Shown here piece by piece: positions 38,927 to 46,992 of a stretch of 64,000 bases of DNA. The notes below the pieces were generated by a model that saw only the letters and a list, made by a program, of their open reading frames with translations, was not told the origin of the DNA and made no database searches. The first letter of the stretch is position 1. Every line of letters begins with the position of its first letter. Source of the DNA: Allobacillus halotolerans (GTDB lineage: Bacteria; Bacillota; Bacilli; Bacillales; Alkalibacillaceae); NCBI RefSeq assembly GCF_018967645.1, contig NZ_JAHLZF010000012.1:30473-94472 (forward strand). Direction: 5' to 3'. Both the position numbers and the translations under genes were made by a program.

Positions 38927-39089
38927 AGACAATAGCACTGCTACAATTTCTAAAACGGCTTCTGCTTCAGCAGTCACTTACCCTGGTGTTGTACCTGTTG
39001 GAACAGAATATAGAGCTCATGGAACGCATACTATAACAAAGGGCCTAAGGCAATCACTAGGGTATACTGGTGACCGTATAAGTTATTAA
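38892..39089 (+). pseudogene. 3' remnant of a secreted-protein-like gene
   Basis: The reading frame gives 65 residues rich in Ser, Thr and Gly (DRDNSTATISKTASASAVTY, PGVVPVGTEYRAHGTHTITK) ending GDRISY, followed at once by a terminator. It looks like the C-terminus of an extracellular beta-sheet protein rather than a complete one, with no proper start. Family not recognised. It abuts the truncated permease start. Confidence 0.45.
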
Positions 39090-39118
39090 AAAAAGAGGTC
39101 GTTTCTGACCTCTTTTTT
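39088..39118 (+). terminator. Intrinsic terminator
   Basis: AAAAAAAGAGGTC (39088-39100) pairs with GACCTCTTTTTT (39107-39118); loop GTTTCT. It ends the secreted-protein remnant. Confidence 0.9.
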
Positions 39119-39136
39119 ATTTTGGGAGGAAACATA

Positions 39137-40147
39137 ATGGAACGGATTATCTTACTTTTAGTCATTTTTATGGTGACTGTATTACTATCAGGTTGTAATA
39201 GCCAAGATATCAATGGTTTATCGTTTATAATTGAAGAGGAAACTCGTAAGAATGAAAACCAATTGATTCAACCTACAGATATAGAAGAACTTGGTTATAA
39301 GCCTCATTATGAAGTAGAAATTCTAATAGATGATGGGTTTTCATCTTCATTTAATTTATTAGGTGAGAGGTTGGAATACCTTCGTCCTGTGGATAATACT
39401 GCTTCATTCGATTTAATTTTAGATATAGATAGTCCGGTAACGAAAAATTTTAGACTTATGATCTGGAATAATAATCAGTTTCTTCCGATACACGTTAATA
39501 ATGAACAAAAAGATTCACAAACATACTATGATATACAGATGCCATCAGGAAATCATTCTATTACGTTATCTAATATAATAAACTTAGACGAAAACTTTGA
39601 ATTTAACGAAATTGCTTTTATTTTATTAGATAAAGATGCCCCAGTTGATATTAATCTTGGATATAGCCCAATTCGAATGTACATTGCTAATACTGATAAC
39701 TTGTCACAAGTAGAAATAGATAACAAAGATACTTATAAAGAAGATTTATCCTTGTTAGAGGATAGTGATTCCAACAATGGGCAAGGTATACCTGAATTGA
39801 CAATTTTAAATCATGATAAAATGATGTTAAATACAAGTGGCATTACAAGTCAAAGTCGTTATTTATCCATTGAACAGGTGAATACTGATGTGATAGAAAG
39901 TATTATTTTTTTTAATTTTGATGGAGAAATATATGAGAGTTTTACAACAAGACATCCAGTAGGTAAAAAGGCAGTTGTTCCTATACCAAAAGCTATTATT
40001 AACAACTTAGGGGAAACAGATTATTATGTGTTAATAAACAATAATTTTGGAAAAAGCGGAATAAAACAAATTAAAAACATTATTAATGGTGATTCTACCG
40101 CGTATACAAATTTTTCCTATTTATATAAAATTGGTAGTATTGATTAA
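39137..40147 (+). CDS. Putative lipoprotein, unknown function
   Basis: The 336-residue product starts MERIILLLVIFMVTVLLSGC, a signal peptide with the lipobox LSGC, so the mature protein should be anchored on the outer face of the membrane. The rest is acidic and Asn-rich, probably beta-rich, with no motif I know. GGGAGG lies 7 bases before the ATG. It is isolated: a terminator precedes it and about 1 kb of non-coding DNA follows. AT-rich like the rest of the accessory region. Confidence 0.75.
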   Translation: MERIILLLVIFMVTVLLSGCNSQDINGLSFIIEEETRKNENQLIQPTDIEELGYKPHYEVEILIDDGFSSSFNLLGERLEYLRPVDNTASFDLILDIDSPVTKNFRLMIWNNNQFLPIHVNNEQKDSQTYYDIQMPSGNHSITLSNIINLDENFEFNEIAFILLDKDAPVDINLGYSPIRMYIANTDNLSQVEIDNKDTYKEDLSLLEDSDSNNGQGIPELTILNHDKMMLNTSGITSQSRYLSIEQVNTDVIESIIFFNFDGEIYESFTTRHPVGKKAVVPIPKAIINNLGETDYYVLINNNFGKSGIKQIKNIINGDSTAYTNFSYLYKIGSID

Positions 40148-41057
40148 TGTAAATATCGAATTTATTTCAGTTTGACATGAGCATTGTCTTAGAAATCGTT
40201 AAATACTAATAAAATTAGTAAGATGGTGCTTCTCCCGTTTCTCCTATTATTACAAAACATGCCTACATAGAATCGACGTCAGGTCACAAACAGCCAATCG
40301 TAAAAGACGGTTGGATATTTGCACATTACATCAGATTTCTTATGAGATATCGTGAAATATTGATTTAAAATTGCAATGCTTTGGCTGAAATAACTTGATG
40401 CTTTTCACGAACGAGAAGTTGTTAAAGGAAAATCACAAAACCCCTTAGATCAAGTGATATGATGAGAATTCACAATAATCGTGTTTGACTCAAGAGAGGT
40501 CAGTGCATTCCTGTCAAATGTAGTATCATACGATATGCGATAAGGTCTGTTATAAACCACAGGAAAGAGATCTTCCTTGGTTTCAGGCCAGTTAGATCTA
40601 TTTCTTACTTGCGCTGCTTCCCCCCATCACTGTAGAATGATTCAATGTTGACCAAGGATACTAGTGTATCTTTGCTCTTTATTAATTAATCATTTTTTCA
40701 AAAAAGGACTCATATTCTCGAATCAAGCTTTATAATTCTGTTTTGGCCATACTTTACTTCTCTTTATTTCTCAATAAATTTTGTGAAAAGCTGTACTTAA
40801 ACAAAACGGGTGCTTTAATTTAATAAGCTCCCAGAATCTTACTTTTTATAAAGCGATGAAACATGTTAACAAAATGTATTCAACTAACATCTATCTTGCT
40901 GGTTCAAATTGGTTCAAGTAACGTCAATTTCAATCCTTTTCCATCCATTTTTATCCACATAATAATTCCTAAAACGTTGATTTAAATGGATTAAGGTGTA
41001 CTCAATATACTGATAATTAACTTGTATATTTCTCAAAACGTTAATCTTGAATATACA
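40148..41057. other. AT-rich stretch without a supportable gene
   Basis: No frame combines length, start site and credible protein. A stretch of about 41 codons right after a stop near 40220 (containing SGHKQPIVKDGWIFAHYIRF) reads open and could be gene debris. The segment ends at terminator copy 3. It is probably decayed sequence at the edge of the accessory region. Confidence 0.5.
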
Positions 41058-41060
41058 GCT

Positions 41061-41094
41061 AAAACTCCCAGTCATAATGGCTTGGGAGTTTTTT
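41061..41094 (+). terminator. Terminator, copy 3 of the rpsI-type repeat
   Basis: ACTCCCA (41064-41070) pairs with TGGGAGT (41083-41089), followed by T tract. The 42 bases 41053-41094 match 26941-26982 except two positions. No gene precedes it closely, so it is not needed here as a terminator of a local operon. Confidence 0.9.
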
Positions 41095-41287
41095 GTTGGA
41101 CTATTTTAGCGTTGCAATTGATGTCTTACACGTGAGCAAGTAAGTGAAATAAATGAGAGGAGATCTCAAGTTCCTTTTTAAAATTTGTAGCGTCTATGAT
41201 CAATAGAAAAGAGCGTTATACAACTACAAAAGCATCCATTCAGCACGAATTATGTTGTCTCCATTCTGTCTGTTTACCGGAAAAAAG

Positions 41288-41296
41288 TGTTATACT
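41288..41296 (+). promoter_or_regulatory. Extended -10 promoter of the putative toxin-antitoxin pair
   Basis: TGTTATACT (41288-41296) is a -10 with the TGn extension, 32 bases before the start of the 77-residue protein. No good -35 is seen. Confidence 0.5.
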
Positions 41297-41327
41297 ACAA
41301 ATAACATTTACGTTTGAGGTGCTTTTA

Positions 41328-41561
41328 ATGAAAAAGCTAAATATAAATGAACTTAACAATTTAATCGAAAGCCAGAAATCTAAAGTAGAACGAATCCTTG
41401 CTCGAGATCGAAAAAGCGGACGAATTGTTCGTATGCATGAACGAGACATCGATGAACAAAAAATATTGGATATCCTATGTATCAAACGGTGGGAAAAGGC
41501 TGAGGAAGAAGGGAAAGTAAAATATATCACAGAGCGGAAGTGGTATTATGAATTCGATTGA
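41328..41561 (+). CDS. Small charged protein, possible antitoxin partner
   Basis: The 77-residue product is highly charged and helical (MKKLNINELNNLIESQKSKV at the start, then RDRKSGRIVRMHERDIDEQK). GAGGT lies 7 bases before the ATG; a frame extension upstream to 41196 has no site and crosses the promoter. It overlaps the nucleotidyltransferase gene by 14 bases. Family not recognised. Size, charge and coupling fit an antitoxin or partner subunit, which is inference. Confidence 0.7.
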   Translation: MKKLNINELNNLIESQKSKVERILARDRKSGRIVRMHERDIDEQKILDILCIKRWEKAEEEGKVKYITERKWYYEFD

Positions 41562-42117
41562 AAAAGCTAGACTTCAGCTATCTACGTTGAAGGGGAAACC
41601 AAAATTTGAGAAAATGTTACAAACCACCGCAATTCTTACAAAATTATTTGAACAAGAAAAATTGAAGCCAATCATTGTCGGAGGGTTAGCTGTAGAAATC
41701 TATACTCGAAGTGAATATACCACATCGGATATAGATATTATTTTTAGTCAACGTGAAATTGCTGACAGCTATTTGAAATCGCTTGGATTTATAGCGGAAG
41801 GCCGGCATTGGTATCATGAGGAACTGATGATTAGCATTGAGATTCCAAATGATATGTTAGAGGATGCAGATTATGATAAGGTGATTGAGTTACAATTAGA
41901 GAATAATCTCCATGTATATGTCATTGGAATTGAAGATATTATTCTCGATCGATTGCGTGCTTGTGTCCATTGGAAATCATCATCTGACTGCGAATGGGCC
42001 AAAAGATTATATTTGATGCATGCCGAACGACTAGATATGGACTACTTAATAAATACATCTCGCAAAGATAACACTTTTAATAAATTGAATGATTGGTTAA
42101 ATGAAATGCAAGAATAA
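41548..42117 (+). CDS. Nucleotidyltransferase-fold protein, possible toxin
   Basis: The 189-residue product has the minimal nucleotidyltransferase motif: Gly45-Gly46 (IIVGGLAVEIY) followed by Asp61-x-Asp63 (TTSDIDIIF), then a third-strand acidic region (ISIEIPNDM). The C-terminal part has the helix IEDIILDRLRACVHWKSS typical of AbiEii/DUF6036-like enzymes. Such proteins transfer nucleotides to tRNA or protein partners in several toxin-antitoxin systems. No specific family member is recognised, and a housekeeping role is possible. It is translationally coupled to the small gene upstream. Confidence 0.75.
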   Translation: MNSIEKARLQLSTLKGKPKFEKMLQTTAILTKLFEQEKLKPIIVGGLAVEIYTRSEYTTSDIDIIFSQREIADSYLKSLGFIAEGRHWYHEELMISIEIPNDMLEDADYDKVIELQLENNLHVYVIGIEDIILDRLRACVHWKSSSDCEWAKRLYLMHAERLDMDYLINTSRKDNTFNKLNDWLNEMQE

Positions 42118-42164
42118 TATTTTAACGGACACATATCCATACAGTAAGATTGGTAGGGGGAAAT

Positions 42165-42779
42165 ATGAAAAGATTATTCACGAAACTCATCATCGTGTTG
42201 TTGTTCGTCGTTCTAAGTGCTTGTAATAGTAGTTCCAATTCAAACACTAATACTCTTTCTGTTGCAGAATTAACAGAAAGAGAAAATGCAATCCTTGCTA
42301 CTACTGCGGACAAATCGTTTGTATTTGATTTTGAGACAGATGGCGAATATAAAGAGGTGTCTGTATGGCTTGAGAAGTATGAAGCAGGAGAATTGGTTGA
42401 TGATCGATTAAGTGAAATAACAACAAACATAAATGAAAATGGTTCAATAATTTTTTCAAACACGAAGAGCAATAATACAGAAAAACAACAACCATTTGCG
42501 ATTGGAATAGGTAGTGATGGTAGCACAGGATCTACAAGTGGTTTCGATGTAAATTCAAATGACTTAAATGATATGGCAAGTGTGTGGGGGAGTTTTCCAG
42601 AAGAGTTGAGCTTAGATCAAGACGAATTAGTGCTAGCGTACATTGGCTATTCTGATGATAAAAACATGAGCTCTCTTACAACGGATTTTTACGAAAACCC
42701 TGAAGGTAATGAAAATAAGTTAGAGGAATATAATGTTGCTTATCTTCTCAAAGCAGATTTCGTAGAGAAAAATAATTAA
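42165..42779 (+). CDS. Putative lipoprotein, unknown function
   Basis: The 204-residue product starts MKRLFTKLIIVLLFVVLSAC with the lipobox LSAC followed by a Ser/Asn-rich linker, so it should be a membrane-anchored lipoprotein. The rest is acidic and Ser-rich. I recognise no domain. TAGGGGG precedes the ATG at 42165; the frame opens earlier but without a site. It resembles the lipoprotein at 39137 only in general layout. Confidence 0.75.
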   Translation: MKRLFTKLIIVLLFVVLSACNSSSNSNTNTLSVAELTERENAILATTADKSFVFDFETDGEYKEVSVWLEKYEAGELVDDRLSEITTNINENGSIIFSNTKSNNTEKQQPFAIGIGSDGSTGSTSGFDVNSNDLNDMASVWGSFPEELSLDQDELVLAYIGYSDDKNMSSLTTDFYENPEGNENKLEEYNVAYLLKADFVEKNN

Positions 42780-42841
42780 CCAATCTCACTTTCTCTGTTG
42801 AGGGGGGGTGTGAGGATTTTTTGGCTGGAAATTGACAGAAT

Positions 42842-42874
42842 AAACGTCTCGAGAAGCAATCTCGAGACGTTTTC
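42842..42874. terminator. Bidirectional terminator
   Basis: AAACGTCTCGAG (42842-42853) pairs perfectly with CTCGAGACGTTT (42861-42872), loop AAGCAAT. It lies between the convergent lipoprotein and GNAT genes and can serve both. Confidence 0.9.
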
Positions 42875-42881
42875 AATATAT

Positions 42882-43298
42882 CTAATGATTATTCAATTGA
42901 ACAAAAGCAACGAGCTCACCTTGATCGCAGGATCGGAAGTTATTTTTCTCATAGAATTGCCGAACATCAGGGGCGTCATCGGTTAATAGAACCTTTTGCC
43001 GGACATCTGAATATTTAGCAAGAATCTGCTTCATCAATTCTGATCCAATGCCCTCTTTTTGGTATTCTCGCAAGACGATTATATCTTGAATATAAATAAT
43101 CGTTAACCCGTCTCCGACGACACGTATCAATCCGACCAATCGATCGCGATCCCAAGCAGTGATAACTGAAAGTGATTGGTCGATTGCCTGCATTAAGCGC
43201 GGCATATCTTTTGTATAGAGTGTCCATTGGGCATCCTCGTATAGTGCTTTGACGTTTTCTGCGTTTAGTGTTTGGTTCTCTGAATAATGAATGTTCAA
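42882..43298 (-). CDS. GNAT-family N-acetyltransferase
   Basis: The 138-residue product has the GNAT acetyl-CoA-binding motif REYQKEGIGSELMKQIL (Q/RxxGxG/A) preceded by the IQDIIVL strand and followed by LTDDAPDVRQFYEKNNFR. The substrate is unknown. I chose TTG at 43298 (MNIHYSENQ) behind AGGAGG; the frame extends 12 codons upstream without a site. Adjacent to a DUF488 gene in the same direction. Confidence 0.87.
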   Translation of the reverse strand: MNIHYSENQTLNAENVKALYEDAQWTLYTKDMPRLMQAIDQSLSVITAWDRDRLVGLIRVVGDGLTIIYIQDIIVLREYQKEGIGSELMKQILAKYSDVRQKVLLTDDAPDVRQFYEKNNFRSCDQGELVAFVQLNNH

Positions 43299-43334
43299 GA
43301 TAAACCTCCTATGGATGAGGAGTTTAGTATTCAA

Positions 43335-43682
43335 TTAAAGTAAACTCTTCAGTACTTGTGCATGATTATACTTCTCTTCTTTCGTCGCCGTCAATAGGGT
43401 GACATCATGCTTCTGGATTAACTTTTGTAGTTCAGAATAGGCTTCTTTCTGATCTTCGTTGTCTTTTAGTTCCTCTTTATATTTCTTTTTGAATGAGTCA
43501 AATTTATCTGGATCATGGTCAAACCATTGACGTAAGTCCTTGCTTGGTGCTATTTCTTTTAACCATTCATCAAGTTTGGCATCCTCTTTGGAAACGCCTC
43601 TTGGCCAGACACCATCTACAAGTACACGCTTTCCATCCGATTTGGCACTATCTTCATAAATGCGTTTCACATGTACAGTCAT
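43335..43682 (-). CDS. DUF488 family protein
   Basis: The 115-residue product has the DUF488 hallmarks KRIYEDSAKSDGKRVLVDGV, WPRGVSKEDAKLDEWLKEIA and RQWFDHDPDKFDSF, and ends HDVTLLTATKEEKYNHAQVL. These small cytosolic proteins are widespread, and their biochemical role is unclear. ATG start with a GAGGTGAT site. Likely co-transcribed with the GNAT gene downstream. Confidence 0.9.
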   Translation of the reverse strand: MTVHVKRIYEDSAKSDGKRVLVDGVWPRGVSKEDAKLDEWLKEIAPSKDLRQWFDHDPDKFDSFKKKYKEELKDNEDQKEAYSELQKLIQKHDVTLLTATKEEKYNHAQVLKSLL

Positions 43683-43738
43683 ACGATATCACCTCTACTG
43701 TTACCGTAACCTGAAAACATAAATGTCAAACGCTGAAA

Positions 43739-43858
43739 TCACTCACTACGCACAATCAACACATCACAAGGTGCTGTGCGGGTAATCGCCTCAGAAACAC
43801 TTCCGAGCATGAAACTTCGACGGCGTTTAGTCTGTTTGTGTCGGTAAACTATAATCCA
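43739..43858 (-). pseudogene. C-terminal fragment of a second uspA-like gene
   Basis: The 78 bases 43735-43812 match 49551-49628 (the 3' end of uspA) with only two mismatches, encoding MLGSVSEAITRTAPCDVLIV and a stop at the same place. Upstream the frame stays open (EWIIVYRHKQTKRRRSF), which fits a Usp domain but differs from uspA at 49555. No complete Usp N-terminus is present. So this is either the tail of a deleted paralogue homogenised with uspA or a partial duplication. Confidence 0.7.
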
Positions 43859-43933
43859 TTCTAATAAACTAACATGGAACGTATTTTTACATAGAATCGT
43901 AGTAAATAACAGCATTAAACATTATTCCATACA

Positions 43934-43999
43934 TTTACATAAATTTAACAAAAGTTTGTAGAGAAGGCCTTGTTTTTTAATCTAGTTAATGAGTATACT
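43934..43999 (+). promoter_or_regulatory. Likely PhoP box and -10 of the phn-type operon
   Basis: Three half sites spaced exactly 11 bases fit the PhoP direct-repeat pattern: TTTACA (43934-43939), TTAACA (43945-43950), TTGTAG (43956-43961). A -10 TATACT follows at 43994-43999. There is no good -35, as is normal for PhoP-activated promoters. The remaining leader to 44217 has no recognised element. This predicts induction on phosphate starvation. Confidence 0.55.
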
Positions 44000-44217
44000 T
44001 AAGGTGTGTCGAATCTAGTGATAAGAAGGTGATCTCGAACTATTTATGTTCACATGGAAAGCTCGGCAAAAGGTTGTTAGGAGTCCCTTATATCGTTGAA
44101 TTTGACTTACATAAAAGATGGCCGAGGTGTTCGAACAACTGAATAGAAATCGTGAGCACTTTTTCATTATTCATTTTCACAATCAACGTACATTCACAAA
44201 CAGAAAGGGAGATCACA

Positions 44218-45303
44218 TTGAAAAAAGGTTTACTATTACTTTTATTTACCTTATTTATCTCACTATTGGTAGCTTGTGGGGACGACTCAGAAGAGAGTAA
44301 TGCAGAATCTGGTTCAGAAGAGAGTAGTTCAGAAGAGAATGGATCAGAAGAAGCATCTGAAAACAAGTCCATTGATTCGCTTTCTATTGGATTTGTCCCT
44401 TCGAGAGATCCGGAAGAAATCATCACTGCTACAGAACCGCTGAAAGAATTATTAACCGAAGAAATGGCTAATTTAGGCTATGACATTGGTGAAGTTGATA
44501 TTACCGTAGGAACAAACTATGAAGCAGTTGGTGAGTCATTGTCTGCAGGAACATCTGATATTGGGTTAATTCCTGGTGGTACGTATGTTCTATACGATGA
44601 TGGTGCTGAAGTTGTTTTGACAGCAACACGTGCTGGACTAAGTGTTGATTCAGATGATCCAAAAGAATGGAATGATAACAAGCCGACAGAAGCATCAGAT
44701 GAGCAAGCGACTGGTTATCGAGCATTAATTATTGCGGGACCATCAGAAAAAGGTCAAGAATTAGCTCAAAAAGTAAATAATGGTGAAGAGTTAACTTTTG
44801 AAGATGTCAATAGTGCATCTTGGGCAGTCATGTCATCATCTTCTCCAGCTGGATACATCTATCCTGCACTATGGCTTGGAGATCAATATGATAAAACAAT
44901 CACGGATTTAGACAACGTGGTTAAATCTGATTCTTATGGAAGTTCCTTTGCAAGACTTGCGCAAGGCCAAATTGACGTCATGGTAACATACGCGGATGCT
45001 AGACGTGACAATGAAGATAAGTGGCAAAGTGAATTCGGTGGAGAAGGCACGATTTGGGATGAGACGAATGTTATCGGTGTCACACCTTCCATTTATAACG
45101 ATACCGTAAGTGTCAGCAAGAATTCAGAGATTATGGATGAAGACTTGAAAGCAGCCATTCAAGAAGCATTCATTAACATTGCTCAAACAGACGAAGGAAA
45201 AGAAGTTATTTCTATTTACAATCACGAAGGATACCAGAAAGCAGAATCTTCTGATTATGATAACGAACGTAAAGCACAAGAACTTGTTCAAAACCAAAAT
45301 TAA
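44218..45303 (+). CDS. phnD: Phosphate/phosphite/phosphonate ABC transporter substrate-binding lipoprotein
   Basis: Extracellular receptor of the transporter encoded downstream. The 361-residue product starts MKKGLLLLLFTLFISLLVAC with lipobox LVAC, then an acidic Ser/Glu-rich linker (SEESNAESGSEESS), then the PhnD fold: SIGFVPSRDPEEI, a NYEAVGESLSAGTSDIGLIP segment and SSSPAGYIYPALWL. I chose TTG at 44218 behind AAAGGGAGA; the frame opens earlier without support. Substrate specificity cannot be told by eye. Confidence 0.92.
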   Translation: MKKGLLLLLFTLFISLLVACGDDSEESNAESGSEESSSEENGSEEASENKSIDSLSIGFVPSRDPEEIITATEPLKELLTEEMANLGYDIGEVDITVGTNYEAVGESLSAGTSDIGLIPGGTYVLYDDGAEVVLTATRAGLSVDSDDPKEWNDNKPTEASDEQATGYRALIIAGPSEKGQELAQKVNNGEELTFEDVNSASWAVMSSSSPAGYIYPALWLGDQYDKTITDLDNVVKSDSYGSSFARLAQGQIDVMVTYADARRDNEDKWQSEFGGEGTIWDETNVIGVTPSIYNDTVSVSKNSEIMDEDLKAAIQEAFINIAQTDEGKEVISIYNHEGYQKAESSDYDNERKAQELVQNQN

Positions 45304-45393
45304 TCGATAAACCAGACTGATTGAATAAGAAGTGATTCTACGATGAGCGCATCATTTATGATGTTCTCATTTTCTTAGATTGGAGAATAATAG

Positions 45394-46173
45394 ATGATTG
45401 AATTTATTAATGTTGGAAAAACATATCCGAATAATGTAAAAGCATTGCAAGATGTCAATCTGAAAATCGATCAAGGAGAATTCGTTGCCATTATCGGTTT
45501 GTCAGGTGCTGGGAAGTCTACATTGATCCGCTGTATTAATCGGATGCATGATATTTCGGAAGGGAAAATCATTGTTGACAACGTAGAAGTGAATTCGTTA
45601 AAAGGAAAGGAAGTACGAAAGTTTCGCCAGCGAATCGGAATGATTTTTCAGTCCTTTAATTTAGTTACACGTATCTCTGTGTTAAAGAATGTTCTTGTAT
45701 CCTTTGTGCCTGAGCTTCCGTATTGGCGTAAAATCACAGGAATTTTCTCGAAGGAACAAAAGATCAAAGCTTTGACAGCTCTTGATCAAGTCGGGATTTT
45801 GGACAAGGCTTATGTGCGTGTTGATCAATTATCTGGAGGCCAACAGCAACGGGTCGCTTTGGCAAGAACACTGGCACAGAATCCAGATATCATCCTTGCC
45901 GATGAGCCCATTGCTTCACTCGATCCGGTGACGGCAAGACAGGTGATGGATGATTTTAAAAAGATTAATCGTGAAACGGATATGTCTGTCATTATGAATA
46001 TTCACCACGTTGAAATTGCTTTAGAGTATGCAGACCGTATTATAGGTGTCAAGGAAGGTCAAGTTGTTTATGATGGTAAATCAACTGAAGTAACGGATGA
46101 TGTGCTTGATCTAATTTATAAAGGTAAAGTGGAAGAAATTCAAAGTGAGGCAGAGGAGCGATACAATGTATGA
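45394..46173 (+). CDS. phnC: Phosphonate-type ABC transporter ATP-binding protein
   Basis: Cytosolic ATPase of the importer. The 259 residues contain Walker A GLSGAGKST, Q loop MIFQSFNLV, signature LSGGQQQRVALARTL, Walker B IILADEPIASLDP and switch His in NIHHVEIAL. The PhnC type is indicated by the order and by the RISVLKNVLVSFVPELPYWR insert. It overlaps phnE by 8 bases. Confidence 0.95.
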   Translation: MIEFINVGKTYPNNVKALQDVNLKIDQGEFVAIIGLSGAGKSTLIRCINRMHDISEGKIIVDNVEVNSLKGKEVRKFRQRIGMIFQSFNLVTRISVLKNVLVSFVPELPYWRKITGIFSKEQKIKALTALDQVGILDKAYVRVDQLSGGQQQRVALARTLAQNPDIILADEPIASLDPVTARQVMDDFKKINRETDMSVIMNIHHVEIALEYADRIIGVKEGQVVYDGKSTEVTDDVLDLIYKGKVEEIQSEAEERYNV

Positions 46174-46978
46174 TAAAATCATTCCTCCTTCCAAAATTAC
46201 TCTTCCAAATGGAAAAGTAGTACATGAGAAGAAATCCCGAACGCCCATCATCATCCTGTTGCTTATTATAGCGACCATCATTTCCGTTCGGTTTACAAAT
46301 TTCGAAATGAGTGTACTTGTATCCCGAATCAGTGAGTTTTTCGTCATTATTGACCAAATGATTCCTCCGAAATGGGAGTATATAGACTTTATTTGGCAAC
46401 CATTGATGGACACAATTAAAATGTCATTGTTAGGTTCCATACTAGGTTCAATTGCTGCTGTTCCTGCGGCATACTTTGCTGCCTCCAATGTAATGAGCAA
46501 ACCGGTTGCAGCTGTCAGTAAATTTTTGTTGAGTATATTGCGGACTTTGCCAACGTTGGTGAGTGCATTGATCGCAACGTTTATTTTCGGTTTAGGAACT
46601 CTAGCTGGAACGGTTGCGATTTTCTTGTTCACCATTGCCTACGTAGGGAAATTATTATATGAGCAGATTGAAAATGCAGATATGAAATCATTTGAGGCCA
46701 TGGAAGCAGCAGGAATGACAAAAATACAGGCTTTTCGATATGCAATTTTTCCACAAGTACTGCCTAATTACTTGTCAACATCATTATTCTGTTTTGAAGG
46801 AAATGTTCGATATGCAGCGATCCTTGGTTATGTAGGTGCAGGAGGTATCGGATTATTATTGGATGAAGGCCTTGGCTGGCGCGATTACCCAAGTGTTGGC
46901 ATGATTCTCTTAATGCTAATCATCACCGTTTATCTGATTGAACAAGTCAGTGAGCATTTCCGGAAAAAGTTAATTTAA
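46166..46978 (+). CDS. phnE: Phosphonate-type ABC transporter permease (first)
   Basis: One of two permease subunits. The 270 residues show about five or six membrane helices and the EAA-type coupling motif (KSFEAMEAAGMTKIQAFRYA). The start at 46166 lies inside the phnC end behind AGAGGAG. It and the next gene are paralogues and probably form a heterodimer. Confidence 0.94.
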   Translation: MYDKIIPPSKITLPNGKVVHEKKSRTPIIILLLIIATIISVRFTNFEMSVLVSRISEFFVIIDQMIPPKWEYIDFIWQPLMDTIKMSLLGSILGSIAAVPAAYFAASNVMSKPVAAVSKFLLSILRTLPTLVSALIATFIFGLGTLAGTVAIFLFTIAYVGKLLYEQIENADMKSFEAMEAAGMTKIQAFRYAIFPQVLPNYLSTSLFCFEGNVRYAAILGYVGAGGIGLLLDEGLGWRDYPSVGMILLMLIITVYLIEQVSEHFRKKLI

Positions 46979-46992
46979 AGGAGTTACTTGAT

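Noticed and set aside
41196..41327. N-terminal extension of the 77-residue protein
   Set aside because: It would cross the extended -10 promoter and has no ribosome binding site, whereas 41328 has one at proper distance.
43739..43858. Frameshifted copy of uspA
   Set aside because: A one-base shift relative to uspA was considered, but the frame leading into MLGSVSEA is open and Usp-like as it stands, so a truncated paralogue explains it better.
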